Assembly (NCBI RefSeq): GCF_937616625.2 | Contig: NC_065577.1 | Span: 22,271,501-22,335,500, forward strand | Reading direction: 5' to 3' | DNA from: Mercurialis annua | Lineage: Eukaryota > Streptophyta > Magnoliopsida > Malpighiales > Euphorbiaceae | DNA: 64,000 bases | The notes under the pieces: generated by a model | Told to the model about the DNA's origin: nothing | The model's input: the letters and a program-made list of their open reading frames with translations, nothing else | Databases searched by the model: none | In this document: positions 11,112-26,199 of the stretch, piece after piece | Layout of the letters: every line of letters starts with the position of its first letter | Numbering within the stretch: position 1 is the first letter of the stretch | Position numbers and translations under genes: made by a program

Positions 11112-14100
11112 TGCTAATCTAGCGTCACTTTTCACACACACTTTGCGTAATATACCCAAACCATGCTTAGGTAATCGGAACGACGCGTTAAAGAGACTTG
11201 AGATGAATATACTAATCTAGTATCACTTTTCACTCACACTATGCGTAATATAACCTAACCAGGCTTAGGTATTCGGAACACGCGTTAAAGAGACTTGAGA
11301 CGTGACATACTAATTTACCATCACTTTTACGCACACTTTGCTTAATGTAACCTAACCATAATTAGGTAATCAGAACGACGCGTTAAAATGACTTGAGACA
11401 CGCCATACTAATTTAACGTCACTTTTGACGCACACTTTCGTAATACAACCTAGCCAAGCTTATGTAATCAGAACGACGCGTTAAAGACACTTGAGATGCG
11501 ACATATTAATCAAACACAACTTTCCATGCACACTTTGCATAATATAACCGAACCATGCTTAGGTAATCAGAACGATGCATTAGAGACGCTTGTTATGAGA
11601 CATAAGACTGGTAATAGAAATGACGCGTTAAAGAGACTTGAGAGGCGATATACTATTCTAGCGTCACTTTTCACGCACACATTGCGTAACCTAACCATGC
11701 TTAGGTTGCAGGAACGACGCGTTAGAGAGACTTCTGATGCGACATACTAATCTAGCGTCACTTTTCACTCACACTTTGCGTAATATAACCTAACCATGCT
11801 TAGGTAATAGGAACGACGCGTGAGAGACTTTTGACGTGACATAAGCATGGTAATCAACACGACACGTTAAAGAGACTTGAAACGCACCATACTAATCTAG
11901 CGTCATTATTTACACACACTTTGCGTAATATAACCTAACCATGCATAGGTAATCGGACCGACACGTTAAAGAGACTTGAGACGCGGCATACTAATCTAGC
12001 GTCACTTTTTACTCACACTTTGCGTAATATAACCAAACCATGCTTAGGTAATGGGAACGATGCGTTAATGAGACTTGAGACGCGACATACTAATCTATTG
12101 TTACTTATCACGCACACTTCGCGTACTATAACCTTACCTTGCTTAGGTAATCGGAACGACGCGTTAGAGAGACTTGTGACGCGACATGGTAATCGAAACG
12201 GCGCGTTAAAGAGACTTGAGATGTGACATACTAATCTAGCGTCACATTTCACGCAAACTTTGCAAAATTTAACCAAACCATGCTTATGTAATCAGGACTA
12301 CGCGTTAAAGAGCCTTAAGACACGACATAGTCTAGCGTCACTTTTCACGCTCACCTCGCGTAATATAACCTAACCATGCTTATGTAATCGGAACGACGCG
12401 TTAAAGACACCTGAGACGCGCCATACTACTCTAGCATCACTTTTCATGCACACTTTGCCTAATAAAACCTAACCATGCTTAAGTAATCGGAACAACGCGT
12501 TAGATAGACTTAAGACGCGACATTTTAATCTATTGTCATTTTTCATGCACACTTTGCGGAATACAACCTAACCATGCTTAGGCAATCAGAACGACGCGTT
12601 AGATAGAATTGTGACGCGATGGTAATCAAAACGATGCGTTAATGAGACTTCAGATGAGCCATATTAATCTAGCGTCAATTTTTACGCACACTTTACGTAA
12701 TATAACCTAACCATGCTTAGGAAATTGGAACGATGCGTTAGAGAGACTTGAGAGGCGACATACTAATCTAGCGTCAGTTTTCACGCACACTTTGCGTAAT
12801 ATAAGTAATCCCTGCTTAGAAAATCGGAACGTCGCGTTCGAGAGTCTTGAGACGCGCGACATACTAATCTAACGTCACTTTCACGCACACTTTGCGTAAC
12901 ATAACCTCACCATGCTTTGGTAATCGGAACGACGCGTTAAAGAGACTTGTGCTGCGAGATAAGCATGGTAATCAAAACGACGCGTTAAAGAGATTTGAGA
13001 CGAAACATATTAATCTAGTGTCACTTTTTACGCATACTTTGCGTAATATAATTTAACCATGCTTAGGTAATCAAAACGACGCAGTTAAAGAAACTTAAGA
13101 CTGGACATACCAATATAGCATCACTTTTCACGCACACTTTGCATAATAAAACCTAACCATGCTTAGGTAATCGGAATGGATTTGGCACACGACATCTAAT
13201 CTATTGATCCTTTTCACGCACTCTTTGTGTACTATAACCTAATCATGCTTTGGTAATTAAAGCGACGCGTTAAAGAGACTTGAGACACGACATACTAATC
13301 GAGCGTCACGTTGCATAATATAACCTTTACCATGCTTATGTAATCGGAACGACGCGTTAGATAGACTTAAGACGCGACTAACTAATCGACTGTGATTTTT
13401 CACGCACACTTTGCGTAATATAACCTAACCATTCTTAAGTAATTAGAACGATGCGTTAAATGGATTTGAGACGTGACATACTAATCTATTGTCATTCTTT
13501 ACGCACACTTTTGCCTAATATAACCAAACCAGGCTTAGGTAATCGGAAGGACGCGTTAGAGAGACTTGTGACGCGACAAACTAATCTAGCATAACTTTTT
13601 CACACACACTTTGCGTAATATAACTAACCATGCTTAGGTGGTCGAAACGACGCGTTAGACAGACTTGTGAGACATACTTAATCTAGTGTCCTTTTCACAC
13701 ACACTTTGCGTAATATAACCTAACCGTGCTTAGGTAATCGGAACGGCGCGCTAGTGAGACTTGTGACACGACATACAAATTTGGCGTCATTTTTCACGTA
13801 CAGTTTTCGTAATATAATCTAACCATGCATAGGTAATCGGAACGATGCGTTAAAGATACCTGAGACTAATCTAGCGTCACTTTTCACACACACTTTGCTT
13901 AATATAACCTAACCATGCTTAGGCAATCGGAACGACGCGACATACTAATCTAGGGTCACTTTTCACGCACATCTTGCGTAAAATAACATAACCATGCTTA
14001 GGTAATCGGAACACACGTCAAAGAGACTTGAGACGCGACATACTAATCCATCGTCACTTTTCACGCACACTTTTCGTAAAATAACCTAACTATAGGTAAT

Positions 14101-17100
14101 CATAACGACGCGTTAAAGAGAGTGGAGACACGACATACTAATCTAGCGTCACTTTTCAAGCACACTTTACGTAAAATAACCTAACAATCGGTAATCAGAA
14201 CGACGCGTTAAGGAGACTTGAGATGCGACATACTAATCTATTGTCACTTTTCGCGCACACTGCGTAACATAACCTAACAATTGGAACGACGTGATAGCGA
14301 GACTTGGATGCAACATAAGCATGGTACTTGAAACGACACGTTAAAGCGACTTGAAACACGACATACTAACCTAGCTTAATGTAACCTAACCATGCTTTGG
14401 TAATAGGAAAGATGCATTTAAGAGACTTGAGACGAGACATACTAATCTAGCGTCACTTATCACGCACACTTTCCGTAATATAACTTAACCATGCTTAGGT
14501 AATTGGAACGACGCATTAAAGAGACTTGTGATGCAACATACTAATCGGAACACACGTTAAAGAGACTTGAGACACGACATACTAATCTAGCCTCTCCTTT
14601 CACGCACGCATTGCGTAAAATAACCTAACCATGCTTAGGTAATCGAAACGACCCGTTAAAGAGACTTGAAACACGACATACTAACCTACCATTGTCACTT
14701 TTCACGCAAACTTAGCGTATAATAAGCTAACCATGCTTAGGTAAAAGGAACGACGAGTTAAAGAGACTTGAGACACTACATACTATTCTAGCATCACTTT
14801 TCACGCACACTTTGCGTAATATAACCTAAGCGTGCTTAGGTAATCGGAACGACACGTTAAAGAGACTTGAGACACTACATACTAATCTAGCATCACTTTT
14901 CACGCACACTTTGTGTAATATAACCTAACCATGCTTAGGTAATCGGAACTACGCGTTAAAGAGGCTTGAGACGCGACATAGTAATCTAGCGTCACTTTTC
15001 ACGCAAACTTTGTGTAATATAACCTAACCATGCTTAGGCAATCAGAACACGCATTAAAGAGACTTGAGACACGACATACTAATCTAGCGTCACTTTTCAC
15101 GCAAACTTTGCAAAATATAACCTAACCATGCTTAGGTAATTGGAACGACGCGTTAAAGAGACTTCAGACGCGACATACTGATCTAGCATCACTTTTCACG
15201 CACACATTGCGTAAAATAACCTAACCATGCTTTGGTAATCGGAAAGATGTGTTATAGAGACTTGAGAGGCGACATACTAATCTAGCGTCACTTTTCACGC
15301 ACACTTTGTGTAATATAACCTAACCATGCTTAGGTAATCAGAACACGCGTAAAAGAGACTTGATATGTGACATACTAATTTAGCGTTACTTTTCATGCAC
15401 ACTTTGCGTAAAATACCTTAACCATGCTTAGGTAATCGGGACAGCGCGTTAAAGAGACTTGAGACGCGACATACTAATCAATTGTGACTTTTCACGCATA
15501 CTTTGCATAATATAACCTAACCATGCTTCGGTAATCAGAACGACGTGTTTGAGACGCTTGTTACGCGACATAAGCATAATAATCGAAACGACTCATTAAA
15601 GAGACTTGAGACGCGACATACTAATCCACTGTTACTATTCATGCACTTTATGCGTAATATAAACAAACCATGCTTAGGGAATCAGAACGACGCACTAAAG
15701 AGACTTGAGACGCGACATACTGATCTAGCGTCACTTTTAACACACATTTTGCGTAGTATAACCTAACCATGCTCAGGTAATCGGAACGACGGGTAGGCTT
15801 GTGACTCGACAAACAAATCTAGCATCACTTTTCACGCACACTTTGCGTAATATAACCTAACCATGCTTTGGTAATCAGAACGACGATTTAGAGAGACTTG
15901 TGACGCGACATAAGCATGGTAATTGAAACGACGCGTCTATTATCACTTTTCAAGCACACTTGGGTAAATATAACCTAACCATGCTTTAATAATCGGAACG
16001 ACCTGTAAAGGAGACTTGTGATGCGAGATAAGCATAGTATAGTAATCGAAACTACGCGTTAAAGAGACTTGAGATACGACATACTAATCTATTGTCACTT
16101 TTCACGCACACTTTGTGTAATATAACCTAACCATGCTTTGCTAATCAGAACGACGTATTAAAGAGACTTGAGACGCGACACTAATCTAGTGTCACTTTTC
16201 ACGCATACTTTGCGTAATATAACCTAACCATGATTAGGTAATTTGAACGACTCGTTAGACAGACTTGTGACGTGACATACTAATCTTCCATCACTTCTCA
16301 CGTAAATTTGCGTCATTTAACCTAACTATGCTTAGGTAATCAGAACGACGCGTTAAAGAGACTTGTGACTCGACATACAAATCTAGCATCACTTTTCACG
16401 CACACTTTGCGTAATTTAACCTAACCATTCTTAGGTAATCGAAACGACGAATTAGAGAGACCTATGACGCGACATAAGCATGAAAATCCAAACGACACAT
16501 TTAAGAGACTTGAGAGGCGCAATACTAATCTTGCGTCACTTTTCACGCACACTTAGCGTAATATAAGCTAACCATGCTTAGGTAATCAGAACGACGCGTT
16601 AAAGTGACTTGAGACGCGACATGTTAATCTAGAGTCACTTTTTATGCACACTTTGGGTAATAAAACCTAACCATGCTTAGGTAATCGTAACGACGCGTTA
16701 AAGAGACTTCAGATGCGACATACTAATCTTGCGTCACTTTTCACGCACACTTTGTGTAATATAATCTAACCATGCTTAGGTAATCGGAACGATGCGTTCA
16801 AGAGACTTAAGACGAGTTATACTAATCTAACGTCACTTTTCACGCAGACTTTGCGTAATATAACCTAACCATGCTTAGGTAATTGGAACGACGCGTAAAC
16901 AGACTTAAGATGCGACATACTAATCTAGCGTCACTTTTTACGCACACTTTGCGTATATAACCTAATCATGCTTAGGTAATCGGAACGACGCATTAAATAG
17001 ACTTGGGACGCGACATACTAATCTAGCGTCACTTTTCACGAACAATTTGCGTAATATAACATAACTATGATTAGGTAATCGGAACACGCGTTAAAGAGAC

Positions 17101-20100
17101 TTGAGATACGACATACTAACTTAGCGTCACTTTTCACGTACACTTTGCGTAAAATACCCAAACCATGCTTAGGTAATTGGAACGACGCGTAAAAGAGCTT
17201 GAGACGCGACGTACATCTATTGTCACTTTTCACGCCCAGTTTGCGTTATATAAGCAAACCATATTTAGGTAATCGGAACGACGCGTTAGAGAGACTTGTG
17301 ACGCGACATAAGCATGGTAATCGTAACAACGCGTTAAATAGACTTGAAACGCGACATACTTCAATTGTCGCTTTTCACACTTTGCGTAATATACCCTAAC
17401 CATGCTTTGATAATAGGAACGACACATTAAAGAGAATTGAGACGCGACATACTAATCTTGTGTCACTTATCACGCACACTTTGCGTAGTATAACCTAACC
17501 ATGCTTAGGTAGTCGGGACGACGCATTAGAGAGACTTGTGACACGACATATTAGCGTCACTTTTCACACACACTTGGCGTAATATAACCTAACAATGCTT
17601 AGGTAACTGGAATGACGCATTAAAGAGACTTTTAACTCGACATAAAAATCTAGCATCACATTTCACAAACACTTTACGTAATATAACCAAACCATGCTTA
17701 GGTAGTCGGAATGACGAGTTAGAGAGATTTGTGACGCAACATATGCACAGAAATTGAAGCGACGCATTAAAGAGACTTGAGAGGCGACATACTAATCAAT
17801 TGCCACATCTCACGCACACTTCATATAATATAACCTAAACATGATCAGAACGACGCGTTAGAGACGCTTGTAACTCGACATAAGCATGGTAATCGAAACG
17901 ACGCGTCAAAGAGACTTGAGACACGACATACTAATCTATAATCGCTTTACACGCTCACTTTGCACAATATAACATAAGCATACTTTGCTAATCGGAACGA
18001 CGCATTAAAGAGACTTAAGACGCGACATACTAATCTAGCATCAGTTTTCACGCACACTTTGCGTAATATAACGTAACCATGCTTAGGTGATCGGAACGAC
18101 GCGTTAGAGAGACTTGTGACGCGACATATTATCTAGCGTCTCTTTTCACACAAACTTTGCGTAATATAACCTAACCATGCTTAGGTAATCGGAACGACAG
18201 GTTAAAGAGACTTGTGACTCGACATACAAATCTAGCATCACTTTTCACGCACACTTTGCGTAATATAACCTAACCATGCTTAGGTAATCAAATCGATGAG
18301 TTACAGAGACTTGTGACGCTACATAAGCATGGTAATTAAAACGACGCGTTAAAGAGACTTGAGACGCGACATACTAATCTATTACCACTTTTCACTCACG
18401 CTTTGGTAAATAACCTAACCATTCTCAGATAATCGGAACGACGCGTTAGAGAGACATGTGATTATTCGACATAAGCATGGTAATCGAAACGACGCGTTAA
18501 AGAGACTTGAGACACGACATACTACTCTATTGTCAATTTTCATGGACACTTTGCATAAGATAACCTAACCATGCTTTGATAATCTGAACGACGCATTAAA
18601 GAGACTTGAGACACGACAACTAATCTAGCGTCACTTTTCACGCACACTTCGCTTAGTATAACCTAACCATGATTAGGTAATTTAAACGACGCGTTAGAGA
18701 GACTTGTGACGCGACATGCTAATCTAGCGTCACTTTTAAAACACACTTTGCGTAATATAACCCAACCATGCTTACGTAATCGGAACGATGCGTTAGAGAG
18801 ACTTGTGACGCGACATTCTAATCTAACGTCACTTTTCACATACACTTTGCGTAATATAACCTAACCATGCATAGGTAGTCGGAACGGCGCGTTAAAGAGA
18901 CATGTGACTAGATATAAAAATCCAGCATCACTTTTCACACATACTTTGCGTAATATAACCTAACCATGATTAGGTAATCGGAACGACGAGTTAGAGAGAC
19001 TTGTGACGTAACATAAGTATGCTAATCAAAATGACGCATTAAAGAGACTTGAGAAGCGCCATACTAATCCAGCATCACTATTTACGCACACTTTGTATAA
19101 TATTACTTAACCATGCTTAGGTTATCGGAACGACGCGTTAAAGTGACTTGAGACACGACATACTAATCTTGCGTCACTTTTCACGCACACTTTGCATAAT
19201 ATAACCTAACAATGCTTAGTTAATCGGAACGAAAACGAGGCTTGAGACGCGACATACTACTCAAGCGTCACTTTTCACGCACACTTTGCGTAATATAACC
19301 TAACCACGCTTAGGTAATCGGAACACGCGCTAAAGACACTTGAGAAGCGACATACTAATCTAGTGTCACTTTTCACGCACACTTTTTACTAATCTAGTGT
19401 GACGTTTCACGCACACTTTGTGTAATATAACCTAACCATGCTTAGGTAATCGGACACACGCGTTAAAGAGACTTGAGACGCGACATACTAATCCAGCGTC
19501 ATTTTTCACGCACACTTTGCGTAAAATAACCTAACCATACTTAGGTAATCGGAACGACGCGTTTAAGAGACTTTAGACGCGAAATACTAATCTATATAAA
19601 CTAACTATGCACACTTTGCGTAATATAACAAACGATGCTTACATAATCAGAATGACGCGTCACTCTTCACGCACACTTTGCGTAATATAACCTAACCATG
19701 CTTAGGTAATCGGAACAACGCGTTAAAGAACAAGAGACTCGACATGATAATCTTGCGTCACTTTTCACTTAAGCATTGCGTAATATAACTTTACCATGCA
19801 TAGGTAATCGAAAAGACGCGTTAAAGAGACTTGAGACACGACATATTAATCTAGCGTTACTTTTCACGAACACTTTGCGTGAAATAAACTACCCATGCTT
19901 AAGTAATCGGAACGACGCGTTAAATAGACTTGATACGCGATATACTATTACCACTTTTCATGCGCACTTTGCGAAATATATCCTAACCATGCATAAGTAA
20001 TCGGAACGACGCGATTGAGCGACTTGTAAAGTCACATAAGCATGGTAACTGAAACGACGCATGAACGAGACTTGAGACGCGCAATATTAATTTAGCGTTA

Positions 20101-23100
20101 CTTTTCATGCTCACTTTGCATAATATAACCTAACCATGCTTAGGTAATATTAACGACGCGTTCAAGAGACTGGAGACACGATATACTAATCTAGCATCAC
20201 ATTACACGCACACTTTGTGTAACATAACCTAACAATGCTCAGGTAATCAGAGCACGCGTTAAAAAGACTTGAGACGTGACCTACTAATTTAGCGTCACTT
20301 TTCACGCATACTTTGCTTAAAATACCCTAACCATGCTTAGGTAATCGGAACGACACGTTAAAGAGACTTGAGATGCGACATGGTAATCGAAACGACGCGT
20401 TAAAGAGACTTGAGATGCGACATACTAATCTAGCGTTACATTTCACGTAAACTTTGCAAAATTTTACCAAACCATGCTTAGGTAATCGGGACTACGCGTT
20501 AAAGAGCCTTAAGACGCGACATAGTCTAGCGTCACTTTTCACGCTCACCTCGCGTAATATAACCTAACCATGCTTATGTAATCGAAACGACGCGTTAAAG
20601 ACACCTGAGACGCGACATACAAATCTAGCATCACTTTGCATGCACACTTTGCCTAATAAAACCTGACCATGCTTAAGTAATCGGAACAACGCGTTAGATA
20701 GACTTAAGACGCGACATTCTAATCTACTGTCGTTTTTCATGCACACTTTGCGTAATACAACCTAACCATGCTTAGGTAATCAGAATGACGCGTTAGATAG
20801 AATTGTGACGCGATATAAGCATGGTAATCGAAACGATACGTCGTCACTTTTTATGCACACTTTACGTAATATAACCTAACCATGCTTAGGAAATTGGAAC
20901 GACGCGTTAGAGAGACTTGAGAGGCGACATACTAATCTAGCGTCAGTTTTCACGCACACTTTGCGTAATATAAGTAATCCCTGCTTAGGAAATCGGAACG
21001 TCGCGTTAGAGAGTCTTGACACGCGCGACATACTAATCTAACGTCACTTTCACGCATACTTTGCGTAATATAACCTAACCATGCTTTGGTAATCGGAACG
21101 ACGCGTTAAAGAGACATGTGTTGCTAGATAAGCATGGTAATCAAAACGACGCGTTAAAGAGATTTGAGACGAAATGTCCCAATCTAGCGTCACTTTTTAC
21201 GCACACTTTGAGTAATATAACCTAACCATGCTTAGGTAATCGAAACGACGCAGTTAAAGAAACTTAAGACTGGACATACCAATATAGCATCACTTTTCAC
21301 GCACACTTTGCATAATATAACCTAACCATGCTTAGGTAATCGGAATGACGCATGAAAGAGGCTTGACACGCGGCATACTAATCTATTGATCCTTTTCGCG
21401 CACTCTTTGTGTACTATAACCTAACCATGCTTTGGTAATCAAAACGACGCGTTAAAGAGACTTGAGACGCGACATACTAATCGAGCGTCACATAAGACGC
21501 GACTAACTAATCTATTGTGATTTTTCACACACACTTTGCGTAACATAACCTAACCATTCTTAAGTAATTAGAACGACGCGATAAATGGATTTGAGACGCG
21601 ACATACTAATCTATTGTCATTCTTTACACACACTTTTGCATAATATAACCAAACCATGCTTTGGTAATCGGAACGACATGTTAGAGAGACTTTTGACGCG
21701 ACAAATGCATGGTCATAGAAACAACGCGTTAAAGCGACTTGAGACGCGCCATATTAATCTAACGTCACTTTTCACGCCAACTTTGCATAATATCACCTAA
21801 GCATGCTTAGGTAAATGAGAACAACACAATAAAGAGCCTTGAGACACGACATACTAATCTAGTGTCACTTTTCACGGATACCTTGTGTAGTATAACATAA
21901 CCATGCTTAGGTAATCGGAACGACGCGTTAAAGAGACTTGAGAAGGGACATACTAATCTAGCGTTACTTTTCTCTCACACTTTGCGTAAACCTAACCATT
22001 CTTAAGTAATCGGAACGACGCGTTAAAGAGACTTGAGACGCGACATACTAATCTAGCGTCACTTTTCACGCACTCCTTGCGTAATATAACGTAACCCATC
22101 TTTGGTAATCGGAACGACGCATTAAAGAGTCTTGAGACGCGACATACTAATCTAGCGTCACTTTTCAAGGACACTTTTCATAATATAACCTAACCACGCT
22201 TAGGTAATCGAAACGATGCGTTAGAGAGACATGTGACGCATAAGCATGGTAATCGAAAAGACGCGTTAAAGAGACTTGAGACGCGCAATTTTAATCTAGC
22301 GTCACTTCTTACGCACATTTTGCGTAATATAACATAACCATGCTTAGGAAATCAGAACGACGCGCTAAAGAGACTTGAGATACAATATACTAATCTAGTG
22401 TCACTTTTTCACGCACACTTTGCGTAATATAACCTGACCATGCTTAGGAAATTGGAACGACGAGTTAAAGATACTTGAGACGCGCCGTACTAATCTACCG
22501 TCACTTTTCACGCAGACTTTACGTTATATAACCTAACAATGCTTAGGTAATCAGAACTACGTGTTAAAGAGACTTGAGACAAAACATACTAATCTAGAGT
22601 CACTTTTTGCGCACACTTTGCGTAATATAACCTAACCATGCTTAGATAATCGGAAAGACGCCTTAAAGAGACTCGAGAGGCGACCTATTAATCTAGCGTC
22701 ACTTTTTACGCACACTTTGCATAATATAACATAATCATGCTTAGGTCATCGGAACGACGCGTTAAATAGACTTGAGACGTGACATACTAATCTACTGTCA
22801 TTTTTAACGCACACTTTGCGTAATATAACTTAACAATGCTTTAGGTAATCGGAACGACGCGTTAGAATAATTCTGACTCGACATAAGCATGGTAATCGAA
22901 ACGACGCGTAAAAGTGACTCGAGACACGCCATACTAATCTAGCGTCACCTTTTACGCACACTTTGTGTGATATAACCTAACCACGATTAGGTAATCAGAA
23001 TGATGCCTTAAGAGACGTCAGACGTGAAATACTAATCTAGTGTCACTTTTCACGCACACTTTGCATAATATAACCTTACCATGCTTAGACAATCGGAACG

Positions 23101-23477
23101 ACGCGTTAAAGAGACTTGAGATGCGACATACTAATCTACCAATCTTTTTCACGCACGCTTTGCGTACTATAATATAACCATGCTTAGGTAATCAGAACAA
23201 AGCAATAAAGAGAATTGTGACGTGACATAAGCATGGTAATAGAAATGACGTGCTAAAGAGACTCGAGACTCGCCATACTAATCTAGCGTCACTTTTAACG
23301 CACAGTTTGCGTAATATAACCTAACCATCCTTAGGTAATCGGAACGACGTGTTAAAGAGACTTGAGAGGCAACATAATAATCTAGCGTTACTTTTCACGC
23401 AAACTTTGCGTAATATAACCTAACCATGCTTAGGTAATCGGAACGACGCGTTAAAGAGACTTGAGACGCGACATACT
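11112..23477 (+). repeat. Satellite B array, block 3 (+ orientation, 12.4 kb)
   Basis: Longest uninterrupted satellite block: over 120 units of 99 bp with interspersed 48-bp units and some irregular deletions (near 13865, 17345 and 19380). Block-level duplication is visible: 12180-13560 resembles 20370-21660 through shared rare variants such as CGCTCACCTCGCG, TTAAGACTGGACATACC and a doubled GACGCGCGACATAC. The block ends at ACATACT (23477) next to a unique spacer, beyond which the repeat continues in the opposite orientation. No gene, tRNA or promoter seen. Confidence 0.92.
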
Positions 23478-23785
23478 TTGTAATATTTTACGCTTCAATA
23501 AAAATGCCTTGTTTCTAAACATCTCTCTTCTCCAATTTTCAATAAGTAAAGGATAGTTAAATATGTTTGTTTCTCTTCATATTCAGCCACAAAAGGCATA
23601 AGGGTATGCTCTTCACTTGCATCTCCTGCGGATCCTGTGAATCAAAACCTTGTGTCATAAAAATGGTAATGGAATAAATCTTAACAAATACTAAGAGGAC
23701 ATGCCGGTTGATAAAATGCCCATGGCGAGGCTGTGATCCTGGCTAGTCATACATGTATCTGTTAAGGTTTATCGTCGTATCTCTA
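23478..23785. other. Unique spacer at the satellite orientation switch
   Basis: This 308-bp single-copy stretch separates + oriented from - oriented satellite B. On the minus strand there is an open frame at 23634-23495 of about 46 codons (SAGDASEEHTLMPFVAEYEE, then KQTYLTILYLLKIG), ending in TGA and preceded by TTGATTCACAG, which resembles a splice acceptor. A possible donor (GTATTTG) 57 bp upstream would join it in phase to about 15 codons read from 23745 to 23692. This could be a captured gene fragment. I do not recognise the protein, and 57 bp is short for a plant intron. Confidence 0.4.
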
Positions 23786-25835
23786 AATACGCAAAGTCTG
23801 CGTGAAAAGTGACGCTAGACTAGTATGTCGCGTCTCAAGTCTCTGTAAAGCGTCGTTTTGATAACCATGTTTATTTCTCATTAAAAGTCTATCTAACGTG
23901 TCGTTGCGATTACCTAAGAATGGTTAGGTTATAATACGCAAAGTGTGCGTGAAAAGGATCAATAAATTAGTATGTCACGTCTCAAGTCTCTTTAACGCGT
24001 CGTTCCGATTGCCTAAGCATGGTTAGGTTATATTACGCAAAGTGTGCGTGAAAAGTGACGCTAGATTAGTATGTCCAGTTTCAAGTCTCTTTAACGTGTC
24101 GTTCCGATTACCTAAGCATGGTTAGGTTATATTACGCAAAGTGTGCGTAAAACATCATGCTAGTATGTCGCGTCTCAGGGCTCTTTAATGCGTCGTTCCG
24201 ATTACCTAAGTATGGTTAGGTTACATTATGCAAATTTGGCGTGAAAAGTGACGCTAGATTAGTATGTCGCGTCTCAAGTCTCTTTAATACGTCGTTCTAA
24301 TTACCTAAGCATGATTAGGTTATATTATGCAAAGTGTGTCTAACAAGTGACGCTAGATTAGTATGTCGCATCTCAAGTCTCTTTAATGCGTCGTTCCGAT
24401 TACCTAAGCATGGTTAGGTTATATTACGCAAAGTGTGTGTAAAAAGTGACGCTAGAATAATATGTTTCGTCTCAAGTCTCTTTAACGCGTCGTTTTGATT
24501 ACCATGCTTATCTCGCGTCATAATTCCCTTAAAAGCGTCGTTCCGATTACCTATGCATAGTTAGGTTATGTTACGCAAAGTGTGCGTGAAAAGTGACCTT
24601 AGCTTAGTATGTCGCGTCACAAGTCCCTCTAATGCGTCGTTCCAATTTCCTAAGCATGGTTAGGTTGTATTACACAAAGTGTGCATAAACAATGACACTA
24701 GATTATTATGTCGTGTCTTAAGTATCTCTAACGCGTCGTTCCGATTTCCTAAGAATGATTATGTTATATTACGCAAAATGTGCGTAAAAATAGTAACGCT
24801 AGATTAAAATTGCGTGTCTCAAGTCTCTTTAATGCGTCGTTTCGATTACCATGTTTATGTCGAGTCACAAGTCTTTTTAACGCGTTGTTCCAATTACCTA
24901 AGCATAGTTATATTATATCACGCAAAGTGTGCGTGAAAAATGACAATGGATTGGTATGTCGCGTCTCAAGTCTTATATTATGCAAGGTGTGCGTGAAAAG
25001 TGACGCTAGATACTTGCGTCTCAAGGCTCTTTAATGCGTCGTTCCGATTACCTAAGCGGTGTTAGGTTATATTATGCAAAGTTTGCGCGAAAAGTGACGT
25101 TAGATTAGTATGTCGCGTCTAAAGTCTCTTTAACGCGTTGTTTTGATTACCATGCTTATGTCGCGTCACAAGTCTCTCTAACGCGTCGTTCCAATTACCA
25201 AAGCGGTGTTAAGTTATTGTACGCAAAATGTGCGTGAAAAGTAACAATAGATTAGTATGTCGAGTCTCAAGTCTCTTTAACGCGTCTTTTCGATTACCTA
25301 AGCATGTCTCGGGAATATTACAAAAAGTGTGCGTGAAAAGTGACAATAGATTAGTATGTCGCGTATGAAGTATATTTAACACGTCGTTCCGATTACCTAA
25401 GCATGGTTAGGTAATATTACGTAAAGTGTGCGTAAAAAGTGACGCTAGATTAGTATGTCCAGTTTAAAGTCTCTTTAACGCGTCGTTCCGATTACCTAAG
25501 CATGGTTAGGTTATATTACGCAAAGTGTGCTTAAAAAGTCACGCTAGAATGTTGCGTCTCAAGGATCTTCAATGCGTTGTTCCGATTACCTAAGTATGGT
25601 TAGGTTATATTATGCAAAGTTGGCGTGAAAAGTGCGTCACAAGTCTCTTTAACGTGTCGTTTCGATTACCATGCTTATGTCGCGTCACAAGTCTCTCTAA
25701 CGCATCGTTCTGATTACCTAAGCATGGTTGGGTTATATTACGCAAAGTGTGTGTGAAAAGTAACAATAGATTAGTATGTCGCTTCTCAAGTCTCTTTAAT
25801 GCGTCGTTCCGATTACCTAAAAATGGTTAGGTTAT
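23786..25835 (-). repeat. Satellite B array, block 4 (inverted)
   Basis: The same 99-bp unit read as reverse complement (ACGCAAAGTGTGCGTGAAAA, then AGTGACGCTAGATTAGTATG). Inverted 48-bp short units appear as CGATTACCATGCTTATGTCGC, for example near 23870, 24510, 24850, 25150 and 25670. Nothing else is seen in the block. Confidence 0.92.
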
Positions 25836-26199
25836 AGGGTTCCATAAAAAATTATGACCTTTACACGAAATTTCATTTTAATCTCGGCTTTTAAAAGTTG
25901 GCATTTAAACACACGACCTTTAATTTTATTTCAAATGTATCGATAAATTAAAATTCGGTTTATTTTTTCTAACTTAAATTTACAAATCCTACATACTCTA
26001 ACTGAGATAATAATATTTAGTGTCTATTTATAATTTGGTCTTTCATTAATGGTTTAGTAGAGAATTTAGTCAACAAAAACACACTGAAATGATATATTTG
26101 AAAAACAATGAAAGGTCATGGTTTTATATGGAAACTTTTATAGGTCGTGATTAAAATAAAATTTTATATACAGATTGCGACTTATTATGGAATTGGCCC
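25836..26199. mobile_element. Small non-autonomous hAT-like transposon (364 bp)
   Basis: An A/T-rich insertion in satellite B flanked by a perfect 8-bp duplication TAGGTTAT (25828-25835 and 26200-26207), the length expected for hAT elements. The termini are imperfect inverted repeats: the left end AGGGTTCCATAAAAAATTAT pairs with the reverse complement of the right end, GGGCCAATTCCATAATAAG, sharing GGG and TTCCATAA with a small length offset. A second inner inverted pair (ATGACCTTTACA near 25854 and AAAGGTCATGG near 26110) gives it a fold-back character. There is no coding capacity, so movement would depend on a transposase elsewhere. Superfamily is inferred from target length and weak termini only. 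Confidence 0.65.
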
